A stretch of DNA of 64,000 nucleotides, taken from NCBI RefSeq assembly GCF_052055485.1, contig NZ_CP197171.1, forward strand, positions 1,364,001 to 1,428,000, read 5' to 3'. Each line of letters starts with the position of its first letter. Positions within the stretch are counted from its first letter, which is position 1. Positions 36,144-45,023 of the stretch are shown one piece after another. This DNA comes from Amphibacillus sp052055485. GTDB taxonomy: Bacteria; Bacillota; Bacilli; Bacillales; Amphibacillaceae. The position numbers and the translations under genes are program-made. The notes below the pieces were generated by a model. The model saw nothing but the letters and a program-made list of their open reading frames with translations. It made no database searches and was not told the origin of the DNA.

Positions 36144-37037
36144 ATGAATAAAAATAAGTTAGGAAATAAAGAAAAATTATCTTTTCAAATATTAACATTA
36201 CCAGCAGTTGTGTTGTTCTTAGTTTTCTTTATTTATCCAGTTCTTAATGGCATCTATTATAGTTTTACTGACTGGAATGGAATTGGACAGAATTATAATT
36301 TTATAGGTTTGCAAAATTATATTAATATATTTTCTGACAACAGAGCTCTAAGTTCTTTTGAATTTACTATCAAATTTTCGGTATTAGTTGTAATTTTTGT
36401 TATTGTTATCTCAGTTTTACTAGCTTTATTACTTAATTCAAAGTTACCAAATAAATTGAAGGTTTTTTTTAGATCAGTTTATTTTTTCCCCGCGGTGTTA
36501 AGTTTAATTGTTGTTGGTTTAATTTGGAATGAAGTCTTTTATAGAGCACTTCCAATGATAGGAAGTACGTTGGGTATAGAGGCGCTATCAAGTAACCCGT
36601 TAGGATCGCCAAGTACAGCTATATATGCAATAGTTTTTGTTGCAGTCTGGCAAGGAGTTGCAATCCCTTTAGTTATATTATTAGCAGGCCTTCAAAGTAT
36701 ACCTGATGATATTTATGAAGCATCAAAAATTGATGGTGCGGGTCCTGTTGCAACTTTCTTTAAAATAACATTACCTTATTTAATTCCATCATTAAATGTT
36801 GTATTTGTCTTAACATTAAGAAATTCCCTTACTGTTTTTGATTATATTATGTCATTAACAGGCGGTGGACCTGCTAGATCTACGGAATCAATAGGATTGC
36901 TAATTTATAATCAGGGATTCTATGATATGAAATATGGATACGCTCTTGCTCAATCAGTATTATTATTAATATTAATTAGTTTTATCTCAATATTACAGCT
37001 TAAATTTTCGTCTAGAAAAGAGGTAGATCAAGTATGA
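36144..37037 (+). CDS. ABC sugar transporter permease (MalF-like)
   Basis: 297 residues, six membrane segments, EAA loop IYEASKIDGAGPVATFFKITLP, and LTGGGPARSTES after it, typical of CUT1 permeases. The start follows GGGGTGATAG. It overlaps the second permease gene by 4 bp. No ATPase is encoded in this operon, so a shared ATPase must energise it. Confidence 0.93.
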   Translation: MNKNKLGNKEKLSFQILTLPAVVLFLVFFIYPVLNGIYYSFTDWNGIGQNYNFIGLQNYINIFSDNRALSSFEFTIKFSVLVVIFVIVISVLLALLLNSKLPNKLKVFFRSVYFFPAVLSLIVVGLIWNEVFYRALPMIGSTLGIEALSSNPLGSPSTAIYAIVFVAVWQGVAIPLVILLAGLQSIPDDIYEASKIDGAGPVATFFKITLPYLIPSLNVVFVLTLRNSLTVFDYIMSLTGGGPARSTESIGLLIYNQGFYDMKYGYALAQSVLLLILISFISILQLKFSSRKEVDQV

Positions 37038-37867
37038 GGATACGCCAAAAGCTAATGAATTTTATATTTATAGTTTTATTGTTGATAGGCTCCATAGTGA
37101 TACTCTTTCCATTTTATATCACTATTGTGACGGCACTTAAATCACCTGAGGAATCAGCCCAGAATTTTTTTGCGCCGCCTACTTCTTTATATCTAGATAA
37201 TATTATCGAAATAGTTACAAATGAAAACTTCTTTACCTATTTCTTTAATTCAATTTTTATTACGGTTCTATCAGTAGGGGCAATTGCTTTAATAGTCCCT
37301 ATGGTTTCTTATGCGATATCTAGGAATATGCATTCAAATAAATATTATAAGTCAATATATTTCATGTTTGTAATAGGGATATTTGTGCCGTTTCAAGTTT
37401 TAATGCTTCCGATTACAAATCTTGCTTCTAAATTAGGGTTAATGAATCAGTGGGGATTAATTCTATTTTATATAACCTTTGGGCTTACACAAGGAATCTT
37501 TTTATTTGTAGGTTATTTAAAGTCAATCCCACTAGAACTTGATGAAGCAGCGAAAATGGATGGATGCAATATAATTCAAACATTTTTCTATATTATTTTT
37601 CCTGTAGTAAAACCAATGACTGCTACAATAGTAATCCTTAATACATTGTGGGTATTTAATGATTTTCTATTGCCGATATTAATACTTAATAGATCTTCTA
37701 GTTTATGGACATTACCATTGTTCCAATATAACTTCCAGTCTCAATATACTTTTGATTACAATTTAGCTTTTGCATCATATTTATTTACAATTATACCAAT
37801 GTTAATTATCTTTATTGTCATGCAAAAACATATAGTTAAAGGATTAACATCTGGAACAACAGAATAA
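37034..37867 (+). CDS. ABC sugar transporter permease (MalG-like)
   Basis: 277 residues, six membrane segments, EAA loop LDEAAKMDGCNIIQTFFYIIFP. The C-terminal KHIVKGLTSGTTE is the usual MalG tail. It partners the permease upstream, to which it is coupled by a 4-bp overlap. Confidence 0.93.
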   Translation: MRIRQKLMNFIFIVLLLIGSIVILFPFYITIVTALKSPEESAQNFFAPPTSLYLDNIIEIVTNENFFTYFFNSIFITVLSVGAIALIVPMVSYAISRNMHSNKYYKSIYFMFVIGIFVPFQVLMLPITNLASKLGLMNQWGLILFYITFGLTQGIFLFVGYLKSIPLELDEAAKMDGCNIIQTFFYIIFPVVKPMTATIVILNTLWVFNDFLLPILILNRSSSLWTLPLFQYNFQSQYTFDYNLAFASYLFTIIPMLIIFIVMQKHIVKGLTSGTTE

Positions 37868-37899
37868 ATACTATAATTATAAAAGAGAGGTAGATAATT

Positions 37900-38823
37900 A
37901 TGAATTATGCTTTCAAAGTACCAGAATCCAAAAAGGTAAGGGTAATAATAAATACTGATTGTGCCAATGAAGCGGATGACCACTTTGCAATTGTTCATGC
38001 TTTATTAACACCCAAATTTATAGTTAAAGGTATCGTTGCTGGTCATTTTGAAAATAGGCCTGATCAGGGTAAACAAAAATCTATGAATGAAAGTTATGAT
38101 GAAATTAATAAAGTACTGTCCTTAATGGATAAAAAAGAAATAGTAGATGTTTATAAAGGAGCTTGTCATGCTTTAACAGATGAGACTAACCCTTCTATGT
38201 CGGAAGGTGCACAATTCATTGTAGAAGAAGCGCTTAGAGATGACCCGTTGCCATTATTTGTTTTAAACCTTGGTGCAATCACAGATTTAGCTACTGCTTA
38301 TTTAATAGAACCTAAAATAGAAGAAAGATTAACGGCTATTTGGATTGGTGGTGGAAAGTGGCCAGTGGGAGGATTTGAGTTTAATTTAATGCAAGATATT
38401 CATGCAGCAAATGCATTGTTCAAATCAAAAATGCAATTTTGGCAAGTACCTAAAGACGTCTATAAAAAAGTAAGAACAACCTTGAGTGAACTTCAGTTAA
38501 GAGTTATGCCTTATGGAAAGGTGGGTAATTTCTTATTTAAACAAATGATAGAATTTAATGAGGCACATGGTGATAATTTGGAATTCCCAGAGGGTGAAAG
38601 CTGGGTGTTAGGAGATCAGCCTGTTGTCTCTTTATTGATAGAATTTCATGAACATTCATATGATTGGAGACCAGCACCATTAGTTTCAAAAGAAATGTTT
38701 TATATACATGAAAAGAATAATGAACCAATAAATAATAGACCTATTAGAGTCTATAATGACGTGGATTCGCGCATGACCCTTGAGGATTTATTTAGCAAAC
38801 TTGTAATCAATTATTCAAAATAA
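37900..38823 (+). CDS. Nucleoside-hydrolase-fold (IUNH-like) hydrolase
   Basis: 307 residues. The N-terminal calcium-binding motif of nucleoside hydrolases, normally DTDxxxDD, appears here as NTDCANEADDHFAIVHALL. FVLNLGAITDLATAYL and IWIGGGKWPVGGFEFNLMQDIHAANAL follow the family order, including the late D near the active site. Classical members cleave the N-glycosidic bond of nucleosides to base plus ribose. This diverged member, placed between sugar permeases and a sugar kinase, may cleave another pentosyl (for example furanosyl) glycoside imported by the ABC system. It starts 32 bp after the permease, behind AGAGAGGTAG. Confidence 0.85.
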   Translation: MNYAFKVPESKKVRVIINTDCANEADDHFAIVHALLTPKFIVKGIVAGHFENRPDQGKQKSMNESYDEINKVLSLMDKKEIVDVYKGACHALTDETNPSMSEGAQFIVEEALRDDPLPLFVLNLGAITDLATAYLIEPKIEERLTAIWIGGGKWPVGGFEFNLMQDIHAANALFKSKMQFWQVPKDVYKKVRTTLSELQLRVMPYGKVGNFLFKQMIEFNEAHGDNLEFPEGESWVLGDQPVVSLLIEFHEHSYDWRPAPLVSKEMFYIHEKNNEPINNRPIRVYNDVDSRMTLEDLFSKLVINYSK

Positions 38824-38904
38824 ATTAATCGAAGTTTAATATTCAATTAATTATGATGAAATAGGTTTACTCAGCCATACTCTGTATTAGAAAGGAAAAT
38901 GATG

Positions 38905-39795
38905 ATGTATCTAGTTATTGATATTGGTGGAACATTTACCAAATATGCAGTTATGTCTATTCAGGGTGAAATTCTCAAGGATGAAAAAGTGCTAACACCA
39001 AAATCGTCGATTGATGAATTGATTCATTTAATTGATCGTGTTTATGGTGAACAGAATCAAAATATCGAGGGAATTGCTATAAGCTTACCAGGAACTGTTG
39101 ATGTAGAAAATGGTGTGATTTATTATGGAGGTTCATTACCTTATTTACACAATCAGAATTTGGTAGAATTAGTGACTAATCGGTGTAAGGTGCCTGTTTC
39201 AATTGAAAATGACGGAAAATGCGCAGCGTTGGCAGAGCATTGGAAAGGTAGTACGAAGGGGTTTGCTAATAGTATTGTTCTTGTACTTGGGACAGGAGTT
39301 GGTGGAGGTATTTTTATAGAGAATAAACTTCTGAGAGGTGCTAATTTAAGTGCTGGTGAGATGAGCTATATCATAGATGAATATCATTATGAAACAACGT
39401 CAAATCAAATGGTTGGAAGATCATGCTCCGCTACCATGATGATTAATAAAATTGTCGATATAAAAGGTCTTTCAGAGAATGATGGTCATTCAGCCTTTGA
39501 GTATATTAAAAATAATGACCCAGAAGTTTTGCCTATTTTTAAAGAATACTGTTGTAAGATAGCTGTTCAAATTTTAAATCTACAGTATATTTTAGATCCG
39601 GATATTATTGCTCTTGGTGGTGGAATTAGTGTTCAGCCTATTTTATTAGAAGAAATAGAGAAACAAATGGATATTATAAAAGGAGCAATGGAACTGTCAA
39701 TGGCAGATCCAATTCTTAAAATATGTCAGTTTAGAAATGTCGCTAATCTTGTAGGAGCTTTATATCATCATTTGTTACAAAATAAACTGTTATGA
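38905..39795 (+). CDS. ROK-family kinase, BglK-like (beta-glucoside kinase candidate)
   Basis: 296 residues from the third of three consecutive ATGs (38899, 38902, 38905). The third is best spaced from AAAGGA. DIGGTFTKYAVM binds ATP phosphate, VSIENDGKCAALAEHW carries the catalytic Asp, and VLGTGVGGGIF follows. The ROK zinc cysteines are absent; after GEMSYII the chain runs on as in BglK-type beta-glucoside kinases. Those phosphorylate cellobiose-like disaccharides at the 6' position, which is exactly the substrate form of the GH4 enzyme encoded next. It may therefore link ABC-imported glucosides to the GH4 enzyme (inference). It is separated from the upstream gene by 81 bp. Confidence 0.82.
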   Translation: MYLVIDIGGTFTKYAVMSIQGEILKDEKVLTPKSSIDELIHLIDRVYGEQNQNIEGIAISLPGTVDVENGVIYYGGSLPYLHNQNLVELVTNRCKVPVSIENDGKCAALAEHWKGSTKGFANSIVLVLGTGVGGGIFIENKLLRGANLSAGEMSYIIDEYHYETTSNQMVGRSCSATMMINKIVDIKGLSENDGHSAFEYIKNNDPEVLPIFKEYCCKIAVQILNLQYILDPDIIALGGGISVQPILLEEIEKQMDIIKGAMELSMADPILKICQFRNVANLVGALYHHLLQNKLL

Positions 39796-39813
39796 TGTGC
39801 TAGTGATGAACAT

Positions 39814-39922
39814 ATAGTGAAACACAACGTTTCTCTTTTGTAACAAGTCACTACCGTAGTCATAACAAACAAAATGGTTGGAATCTCTATACAGAAATAA
39901 GCAGATTCGATATCCTTAAAGA
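39814..39922 (+). promoter_or_regulatory. Operator/promoter block upstream of GH4, shared with GH1
   Basis: Contains GAAACACAACGTTTC at 39819-39833, the same GAAAC-N5-GTTTC dyad as at 27015. The next 90 bases align with 27030-27120 (TTTTGTAACAA, CATAACAAACA, CTCTATACA, GCAGATTC). This indicates a separate promoter for GH4, controlled by the RpiR protein encoded at 26233. Confidence 0.75.
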
Positions 39923-39954
39923 AGAAAGTTTTTTTAAAGAGAAGGTCTTTTTTC

Positions 39955-40107
39955 ACTATCAAAAGGTATAAACTTTTATCGATGATAGTATAAGTAAAAC
40001 TGAGGCTTCCGCCATAAAGGCTTAGGATTCAGAATAAGAAAGTAACTTATTCTTGTGATTTTTTCCTGCCATACCATAAAGACTAGGCGATAAGCCGAGT
40101 TTTTCTA
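39955..40107 (+). promoter_or_regulatory. Structured 5' leader with terminator ahead of GH4
   Basis: Three hairpins in a row: ACTATCAAAA...GATGATAGT (39955-39990), AGAATAAG/CTTATTCT plus T-rich tail (40031-40066), and ACTAGGC-GATAA-GCCGAGT plus TTTTTCT (40082-40106). The last ends only 24 bases before the GH4 start codon, leaving no room for a promoter downstream, so transcription must read through it. GGCTTA (40018-40023) could pair with TAAGCC in the terminator as an antiterminator. The opening and closing hairpins recur at 46971-47061. Confidence 0.65.
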
Positions 40108-40130
40108 ATAAAGGGAGAGGAGTCATTTTA

Positions 40131-41447
40131 ATGAGTAAAGGTATTAAGATTGCAACGATTGGTGGGGGATCAAGCTATACCCCTGAGTTAGTCGAAGGTT
40201 TCATCAAGAGATATGAAAGCTTGCCGATTCGAGAGCTTTGGTTAGTCGATATTCCAGAAGGTGAAGAGAAACTGAATATCGTTGGTGGGTTAGCGAAGCG
40301 AATGATAAAAGAAGCAGGGTTACCAATCAAAGTACACCTCACATTAGACCGCCGCGAAGCATTGAAAGATGCTGATTTTGTCACGACTCAATTCCGAGTG
40401 GGTCTATTGGAAGCACGTGCTAAAGATGAACGTATTCCTTTAAAGTATGGTGTGATCGGTCAAGAAACAAATGGACCAGGTGGTTTATTTAAAGGTTTAC
40501 GAACAATTCCAGTTATTCTAGATATTATTAAGGACATGGAAGAATTGTGCCCGAATGCCTGGTTGATTAACTTTACGAATCCAGCGGGGATGGTAACGGA
40601 AGCAGTACTTCGCCATAGTAATTGGAGGAAAATTGTTGGCCTTTGCAATGTGCCGGTTGGAATAAAAATGGGAATTGCTGATCAATTAGGGGTTGAGGTA
40701 GAAAGAATTCATGTTGACTTTGCTGGACTCAATCATATGGTTTATGGTTTAAATATTTATCTTGATGGAGAGCTTTACACAGATCAATATATTGATCATC
40801 TCACTTCCAGTGATGGCTCAAGCGGAACGATGCGGAATATTGCTGACTTGAAATGGGAACCAGACTTTATTAAAGCACTCCGGGCAATTCCTTGTCCTTA
40901 TCATCGTTATTACTATAAGACAGATGAGATGTTTGCAGAAGAAAAGAAAGCTGCTGATACAGAAGGTACACGGGCTGAAGTAGTTAAAAAACTGGAAAAA
41001 GAATTATTCGAGTTATATAAAGATCAAGCGTTATCGATTAAGCCTCCACAACTTGAACAACGAGGTGGAGCTTACTATAGTGACGCAGCCTGTAATTTAA
41101 TCGATTCGATTTATAACGATCGGAAAGATATCCAACCAGTCAATACCATGAATAATGGAGCTATTGCGAGTATTCCAGATGAATCTGCTGTTGAAATCAA
41201 TAGTGTGATTACAAAGGATGGACCTAAACCGATTGCTATTGGAGATCTTCCGGTTGCAACCAGAGGTCTTGTTCAACAAATCAAATCCTTTGAAAGAGTA
41301 GCAGCTGAAGCCGCTGTTACAGGGGATTATCAAACTGCACTATTAGCAATGACGATCAATCCGCTTGTACCTTCAGATTCAGTGGCTAAGGAAATTCTTG
41401 ATGAAATGTTAGTGGCGCATAAAGAACATTTACCACAATTTTTATAA
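40131..41447 (+). CDS. GH4 6-phospho-beta-glucosidase (NAD- and metal-dependent)
   Basis: 438 residues. The NAD-binding motif IATIGGGSSYTPELVEG opens the protein. INFTNPAGMV (Asn150) and LCNVPVG (Cys172), with His202 in AGLNHM, are the substrate and manganese ligands of family GH4. RVGLLEARAKDERIPLKYG is typical of the LicH/CelF branch acting on 6-phospho-beta-glucosides. The mechanism is redox-elimination with NAD. A strong ribosome site, GGGAGAGGAG, precedes the start. It is transcribed from its own RpiR-type promoter through a structured leader and ends at a strong terminator. It complements the two GH1 enzymes. Confidence 0.93.
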   Translation: MSKGIKIATIGGGSSYTPELVEGFIKRYESLPIRELWLVDIPEGEEKLNIVGGLAKRMIKEAGLPIKVHLTLDRREALKDADFVTTQFRVGLLEARAKDERIPLKYGVIGQETNGPGGLFKGLRTIPVILDIIKDMEELCPNAWLINFTNPAGMVTEAVLRHSNWRKIVGLCNVPVGIKMGIADQLGVEVERIHVDFAGLNHMVYGLNIYLDGELYTDQYIDHLTSSDGSSGTMRNIADLKWEPDFIKALRAIPCPYHRYYYKTDEMFAEEKKAADTEGTRAEVVKKLEKELFELYKDQALSIKPPQLEQRGGAYYSDAACNLIDSIYNDRKDIQPVNTMNNGAIASIPDESAVEINSVITKDGPKPIAIGDLPVATRGLVQQIKSFERVAAEAAVTGDYQTALLAMTINPLVPSDSVAKEILDEMLVAHKEHLPQFL

Positions 41448-41493
41448 ATTTAAAAAGCCATGATGTTGATCAAGATGGTGAAAAATAGACACA

Positions 41494-41532
41494 GAAACGC
41501 CTATTCTTTTTGGGAGAGGCGTTTCTTTTTTT
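41494..41532 (+). terminator. Rho-independent terminator after GH4
   Basis: GAAACGCCT pairs with AGGCGTTTC around a 14-base loop, followed by TTTTTTT. The remaining bases up to 41764 are AT-rich, without other visible features apart from the start region of the next gene. Confidence 0.9.
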
Positions 41533-41764
41533 GCATTTAATTCTTTGATGGCTGATTTTACAGCTAAGATATTTGTAATTATATGTTTTGTTTAGTAGCT
41601 GATTTTGACCCAGCATGATCAAAATAAAAAGAATAAATTGGAACCTGGGTTCAAGTCTCTTTTTGGAAAATTTTAAAATATATCTCTTAAATAATTCAAA
41701 CTTAATCAAGTGTTTCGCTATGTATGTTAGACTACTAGTAATTAAAAAGAAATGAAGTGATAAT

Positions 41765-42112
41765 ATGATTCAAGTTGAGTTAACTAGATTTAGAGTAAAA
41801 AAAGGGAAAACAGCACGTGTAGATGAATGGTTAAAATTTCTTAACGATAATATGCAGGAAACACTACTTACCTTAGAACAAGAAAAAATGTTTGTAGAAA
41901 CAATCTTCAGAGAAGAAATACAAGGACAAGAGTTTCTATACTGGTATTCTGTTCAAAATCCAGATGGAATCAATGTTGAAGACTCAGATAGCTGGATTGA
42001 TAAGAAACATTTGGAGTATTGGAAGGAATGTATCGATCCAAACTATAAGCCCGTTGATCTCATTACAGAGGTAGTCATGATACCTGAAAAGGTACGTGAG
42101 CATATGAATTAA
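41765..42112 (+). CDS. DUF6176-like conserved small protein
   Basis: 115 residues, soluble, rich in charged and aromatic residues. The pattern (VELTRFRVKKGKTARVDEWLKFLNDN, EFLYWYSVQN, WIDKKHLEYWKECID) resembles a small conserved family that I recall as DUF6176, with a ferredoxin-like dimeric fold of the antibiotic-monooxygenase kind. No catalytic motif is evident. The ribosome site GAAGTGATA is weak. It is followed 16 bp later by a small membrane-protein gene with which it may be co-transcribed. Confidence 0.7.
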   Translation: MIQVELTRFRVKKGKTARVDEWLKFLNDNMQETLLTLEQEKMFVETIFREEIQGQEFLYWYSVQNPDGINVEDSDSWIDKKHLEYWKECIDPNYKPVDLITEVVMIPEKVREHMN

Positions 42113-42128
42113 CTATCGGAGGTAGTAT

Positions 42129-42488
42129 ATGAATAAGAAATTAATAAAGATTTTAATGCTGTTAGCTTATTGTGTTCCATATGTGTATTTAGCAATGCGA
42201 GGTGATTATAATTCGGGTACAATGATGTTTTACGGATTGATGATCGTATGCTTGGGACTTCTTTTGTGGTTAGCTATTAAAACCAAAAATGTTAGTGTTC
42301 TTATCGTTGGAAATGTTTTAACTTTTAGTTCGTCATATTTTTTCATTTTGCAAAATCAAAAAGATGATTGGTGGACTTACTTTAAGCCTTTTTCTCCTAT
42401 TGGTCTTTTAGTATCGATCACTATTATTATTTTGGTAATTCAAGCTCTATTTATATACTATTCTAAAAAGATAAGTTCCAATTACTGA
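42129..42488 (+). CDS. Hypothetical small membrane protein, four helices
   Basis: 119 residues with four hydrophobic stretches, at about 5-23, 30-50, 55-75 and 88-110, separated by short loops. I do not recognise the family. It begins 16 bp after the previous gene, behind CGGAGGTAG, so the two likely form an operon. The WWTYF sequence near residue 80 gives an aromatic-rich loop. No function can be inferred. Confidence 0.7.
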   Translation: MNKKLIKILMLLAYCVPYVYLAMRGDYNSGTMMFYGLMIVCLGLLLWLAIKTKNVSVLIVGNVLTFSSSYFFILQNQKDDWWTYFKPFSPIGLLVSITIIILVIQALFIYYSKKISSNY

Positions 42489-42647
42489 AATGAATTATAG
42501 AAGGTTCGGAATTATAAAGAAATGTTTGATGTAATGATTGAACCCCAATCGATAGAGTGACATCATCTTTAAATGTTTCTTAGGCTGCATCGATCATGTT
42601 ATATGAGGTGAAGAAACAAAGATATTTGCGGCAGGAGTGATGATTAA

Positions 42648-43118
42648 ATGAATATTTATGATATTGAAGTCGTTCTTGAAGATGGAGAAAAGTATACCTT
42701 AGATAGATATAGAGGAAAAACATTGTTGATTGTTAATACCGCCTCTAAATGTGGTTTTACGGGACAATTCGAGGATTTGCAAAAATTGCATGAGAAATAT
42801 CAGGATGAAGGTTTAGTTATCCTTGGCTTTCTATCCAATCAATTTAACCAAGAGGTTGATACGGCTGATGAAGCAGCTGCCGTTTGTCGTCAGACCTATG
42901 GTGTAAACTTTCCGATGCATGAAATCGTCCAGGTAAACGGTCCTGAGGCTCATCCGCTTTTCAAGCTATTAACTAAAGAAGCAAAAGGAACTCTGGGTAA
43001 CAAAGTTAAATGGAATTTCACAAAATTCATAGTCAATAAAGAGGGAGAAGTGATTAAACGATTTGCTCCGACTAATAAACCACTAGAATTTGCAGAAGAA
43101 ATTAAACAATATTTATAG
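42648..43118 (+). CDS. Glutathione peroxidase-family thiol peroxidase
   Basis: 156 residues. The active-site segment VNTASKCGFTGQFEDLQ has peroxidatic Cys35 in the position of selenocysteine. LGFLSNQF provides the Gln and Asn (the usual FPCNQF is FLSNQF here), and KWNFTKFIVN the Trp and Asn of the catalytic tetrad. Bacterial Cys-type members are usually thioredoxin-dependent lipid or organic hydroperoxide reductases. The start is GCAGGAGTGATGATTAA-ATG. It is monocistronic with its own terminator and not linked to the sugar operons. Confidence 0.92.
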   Translation: MNIYDIEVVLEDGEKYTLDRYRGKTLLIVNTASKCGFTGQFEDLQKLHEKYQDEGLVILGFLSNQFNQEVDTADEAAAVCRQTYGVNFPMHEIVQVNGPEAHPLFKLLTKEAKGTLGNKVKWNFTKFIVNKEGEVIKRFAPTNKPLEFAEEIKQYL

Positions 43119-43132
43119 CGTATTGATCGTTA

Positions 43133-43169
43133 AAAACCGTCTAGGTAACTAAATACTATAGACGGTTTT
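43133..43169 (+). terminator. Terminator after glutathione peroxidase gene
   Basis: AAAACCGTCTA and TAGACGGTTTT form an 11-bp stem with a 15-base loop. Confidence 0.8.
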
Positions 43170-43253
43170 AATATGGAAATAGCGATAATGAATGAAGATA
43201 CTTATATTGTTTAAAATAGGATTAATGAATAATGGAGCTTAGGAGTAGATACA

Positions 43254-43862
43254 GTGGATGATTTGCATTGGATTTGGGAAACCATTTTGATATTTTATAT
43301 AGGGAAAGTTATCTTAAGAATTGGGGGAAGAAAGTCAATTTCACAAATGTCAATTAACCAAGTAATTGTCATGATCGGTATTGGTTCATTATTGATTCAA
43401 CCTGTAGCTGATAAGAGTTTATTTCATACGTTCGCAGTCGCTTTTTTAATTACCATATTGATGGTAGTAACTGAATACGTAGAAGTTAAGTTTGACATTT
43501 TAGAAACCATTTCTACAGGTAAAGCAAAAGTAGTTATTGAAGATGGTCAATTGAATATAACTAACTTAAAAAAAATAAGAATGTCGGTTGATCAGCTCGA
43601 AACAAGATTGAGGCAATCGGGTGTTTCTTCCATTGATGATATAAAATACGCAACGGTTGAAGTTAGTGGTCAGCTAGGGTATGAATTAAAGGAAGCAAAA
43701 AAATTAGCTACCAAAGCAGATTTAAATTTACTCATGGATGAAATAGCTCAGCTACAGAAAGCACTTGGTATAAACATAAAATCACAAACAAAAGAAGAAC
43801 AAGCAAATAATATATTTGATGAAGTAAAAAATAAGAATTTTGAAGGGAAAGATGAACCTTAA
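43254..43862 (+). CDS. DUF421 (YetF/YdfS-like) membrane protein
   Basis: 202 residues. Two or three N-terminal helices (about 10-30, 35-50, 55-78) precede a cytoplasmic domain of the DUF421 type (RIGGRKSISQMSINQVIVMIGIGSLL; GKAKVVIEDGQLNITNLKKIRMSVDQLETRLRQSG; YATVEVSGQLGYE). Family members sit in the membrane of Bacillus cells and some take part in spore or general stress functions. The start is GTG 43254 behind AGGAG. The 60-residue coiled, charged C-terminus is longer than the core. Single-gene unit. Confidence 0.85.
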   Translation: MDDLHWIWETILIFYIGKVILRIGGRKSISQMSINQVIVMIGIGSLLIQPVADKSLFHTFAVAFLITILMVVTEYVEVKFDILETISTGKAKVVIEDGQLNITNLKKIRMSVDQLETRLRQSGVSSIDDIKYATVEVSGQLGYELKEAKKLATKADLNLLMDEIAQLQKALGINIKSQTKEEQANNIFDEVKNKNFEGKDEP

Positions 43863-43894
43863 AATGCCCCTTTTAAAAGTAGTCATGAACAGAT

Positions 43895-43968
43895 AAGAAC
43901 CGTGATCATTTGTGAAATGGATTTTAGCAAAAAATTTGTTTCCAACAATATATCCGGTTCTTTTTTAT
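43895..43968 (+). terminator. Possible terminator after the DUF421 gene
   Basis: AAGAACCG (43895) pairs with CGGTTCTT (43955) and is followed by TTTT, but the loop is about 52 bases, so it may be a weak or composite structure. Confidence 0.5.
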
Positions 43969-44149
43969 TGGCTGTGATTTTTAGCAACTGACATTCGTCT
44001 AACAACCAATCTCCAAATAGAAAAAGGATGTACAAGACTACCAGGGAATGCTGTACCGTACAGGTCACAGTAGAGAAAATGTACCGAATACTATTTATGC
44101 AAAGTATAGGTTAGAGGATATAAAGGCGATAGAAAACAACTGAAAAGTT

Positions 44150-44545
44150 GTCAATTTGCAAAGGGGTAAAGGTGAAATTGAAAAAGTAGGTAGTTGCATA
44201 GAGTCTTCTTTTAGGTCAAATGAAAGAAATGTGTTATGAGTCTTCATCAATGATGGAACTAAATGCAAGTCAGAGAACCTATTCGTAGTAGAAAGAGTAA
44301 GGCGTAATAAAAGAGTAGTTGGAATAGATGGTATGACAATTTGAGAAGTGGGGAAACCACTTGAAGTATGCTATGGGTTTTTAAAGCGGATATTAATGGA
44401 ATCCGATCTTAAAGCTCAACTCGTCAGACGAGTGGACACCCCAAAGCCCACCGGTGATAAACGAAAGTTGTGAACACCCTTGCGCCCGAGGTCGTGTGGT
44501 GTGGCAAGCGAACAGACAAGCCTTAAGCCGGTCATTTTTGTATCC
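44150..44545 (+). mobile_element. Decayed group II intron: reverse-transcriptase N-terminus and intron RNA-like segment
   Basis: The frame at 44249-44344 encodes SENLFVVERVRRNKRVVG followed by IDGMTI and a stop, which is the start of group II intron reverse transcriptases (the RT0/RT1 region with GIDGMT). Another frame just upstream reads MMELNASQRTYS, so a frameshift or stop has broken it. The rest of the enzyme is missing. From 44385 to 44540 there is a GC-richer, highly structured stretch (CCCACCGGTGATAAACGAAAG, GTGAACACC, GAACAGACAAGCC) that recalls intron RNA domains. No domain V was found. It is interpreted as the residue of an intron that was inserted and then deleted internally. Gene-free otherwise from 43863 to 45023. 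Confidence 0.55.
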
Positions 44546-45023
44546 TTATGTTCAGTCCGAGGATAATTTCGAAAGATTATCCTCTATTCATGTGCTTAGA
44601 TATTTAAGTTGAGACCAATCAAGTAAGATCAACTCCTATTGTTGATGTTTTCACCACAAGTTCCAAATGTAAATGGGCAGAAAACGGTGTATTATTGGTA
44701 GCCACTTTATTTGGATTCAGTGCTTTTTTGCCTTTGGGAGTTAGGGTATACATAAACTTTAGATTTTCGTTATAAAAAGCTGAAAAGAGCCCTCATCTCT
44801 CTAAAAAAGATAGAAGGGTAAGTTTGTCTCTACCATGGTGTTTAGCGCAGTGGTATGATTAGGTGTTAATTTTATACGATTAATAAATACTTATATAAAA
44901 GAATTATTTATATTTGATCATGGTTAGGTTTTTTCCTTTAATAGTGGAAAAGAAATAACACCTCACCATCTGGAAACGCTTTATAATATAAGTAGTATCT
45001 ATATGTAATAAGGAGGATTAACA

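Noticed and set aside
41470..41709. 79-codon minus-strand ORF
   Set aside because: It runs through the GH4 terminator and has a Lys/Arg/Phe-rich composition without any recognisable domain.
44971..44984. cre site before the PRD regulator
   Set aside because: TGGAAACGCTTTAT has a good core, but the closing CA is lost (two mismatches), so it is only mentioned in the gene entry.
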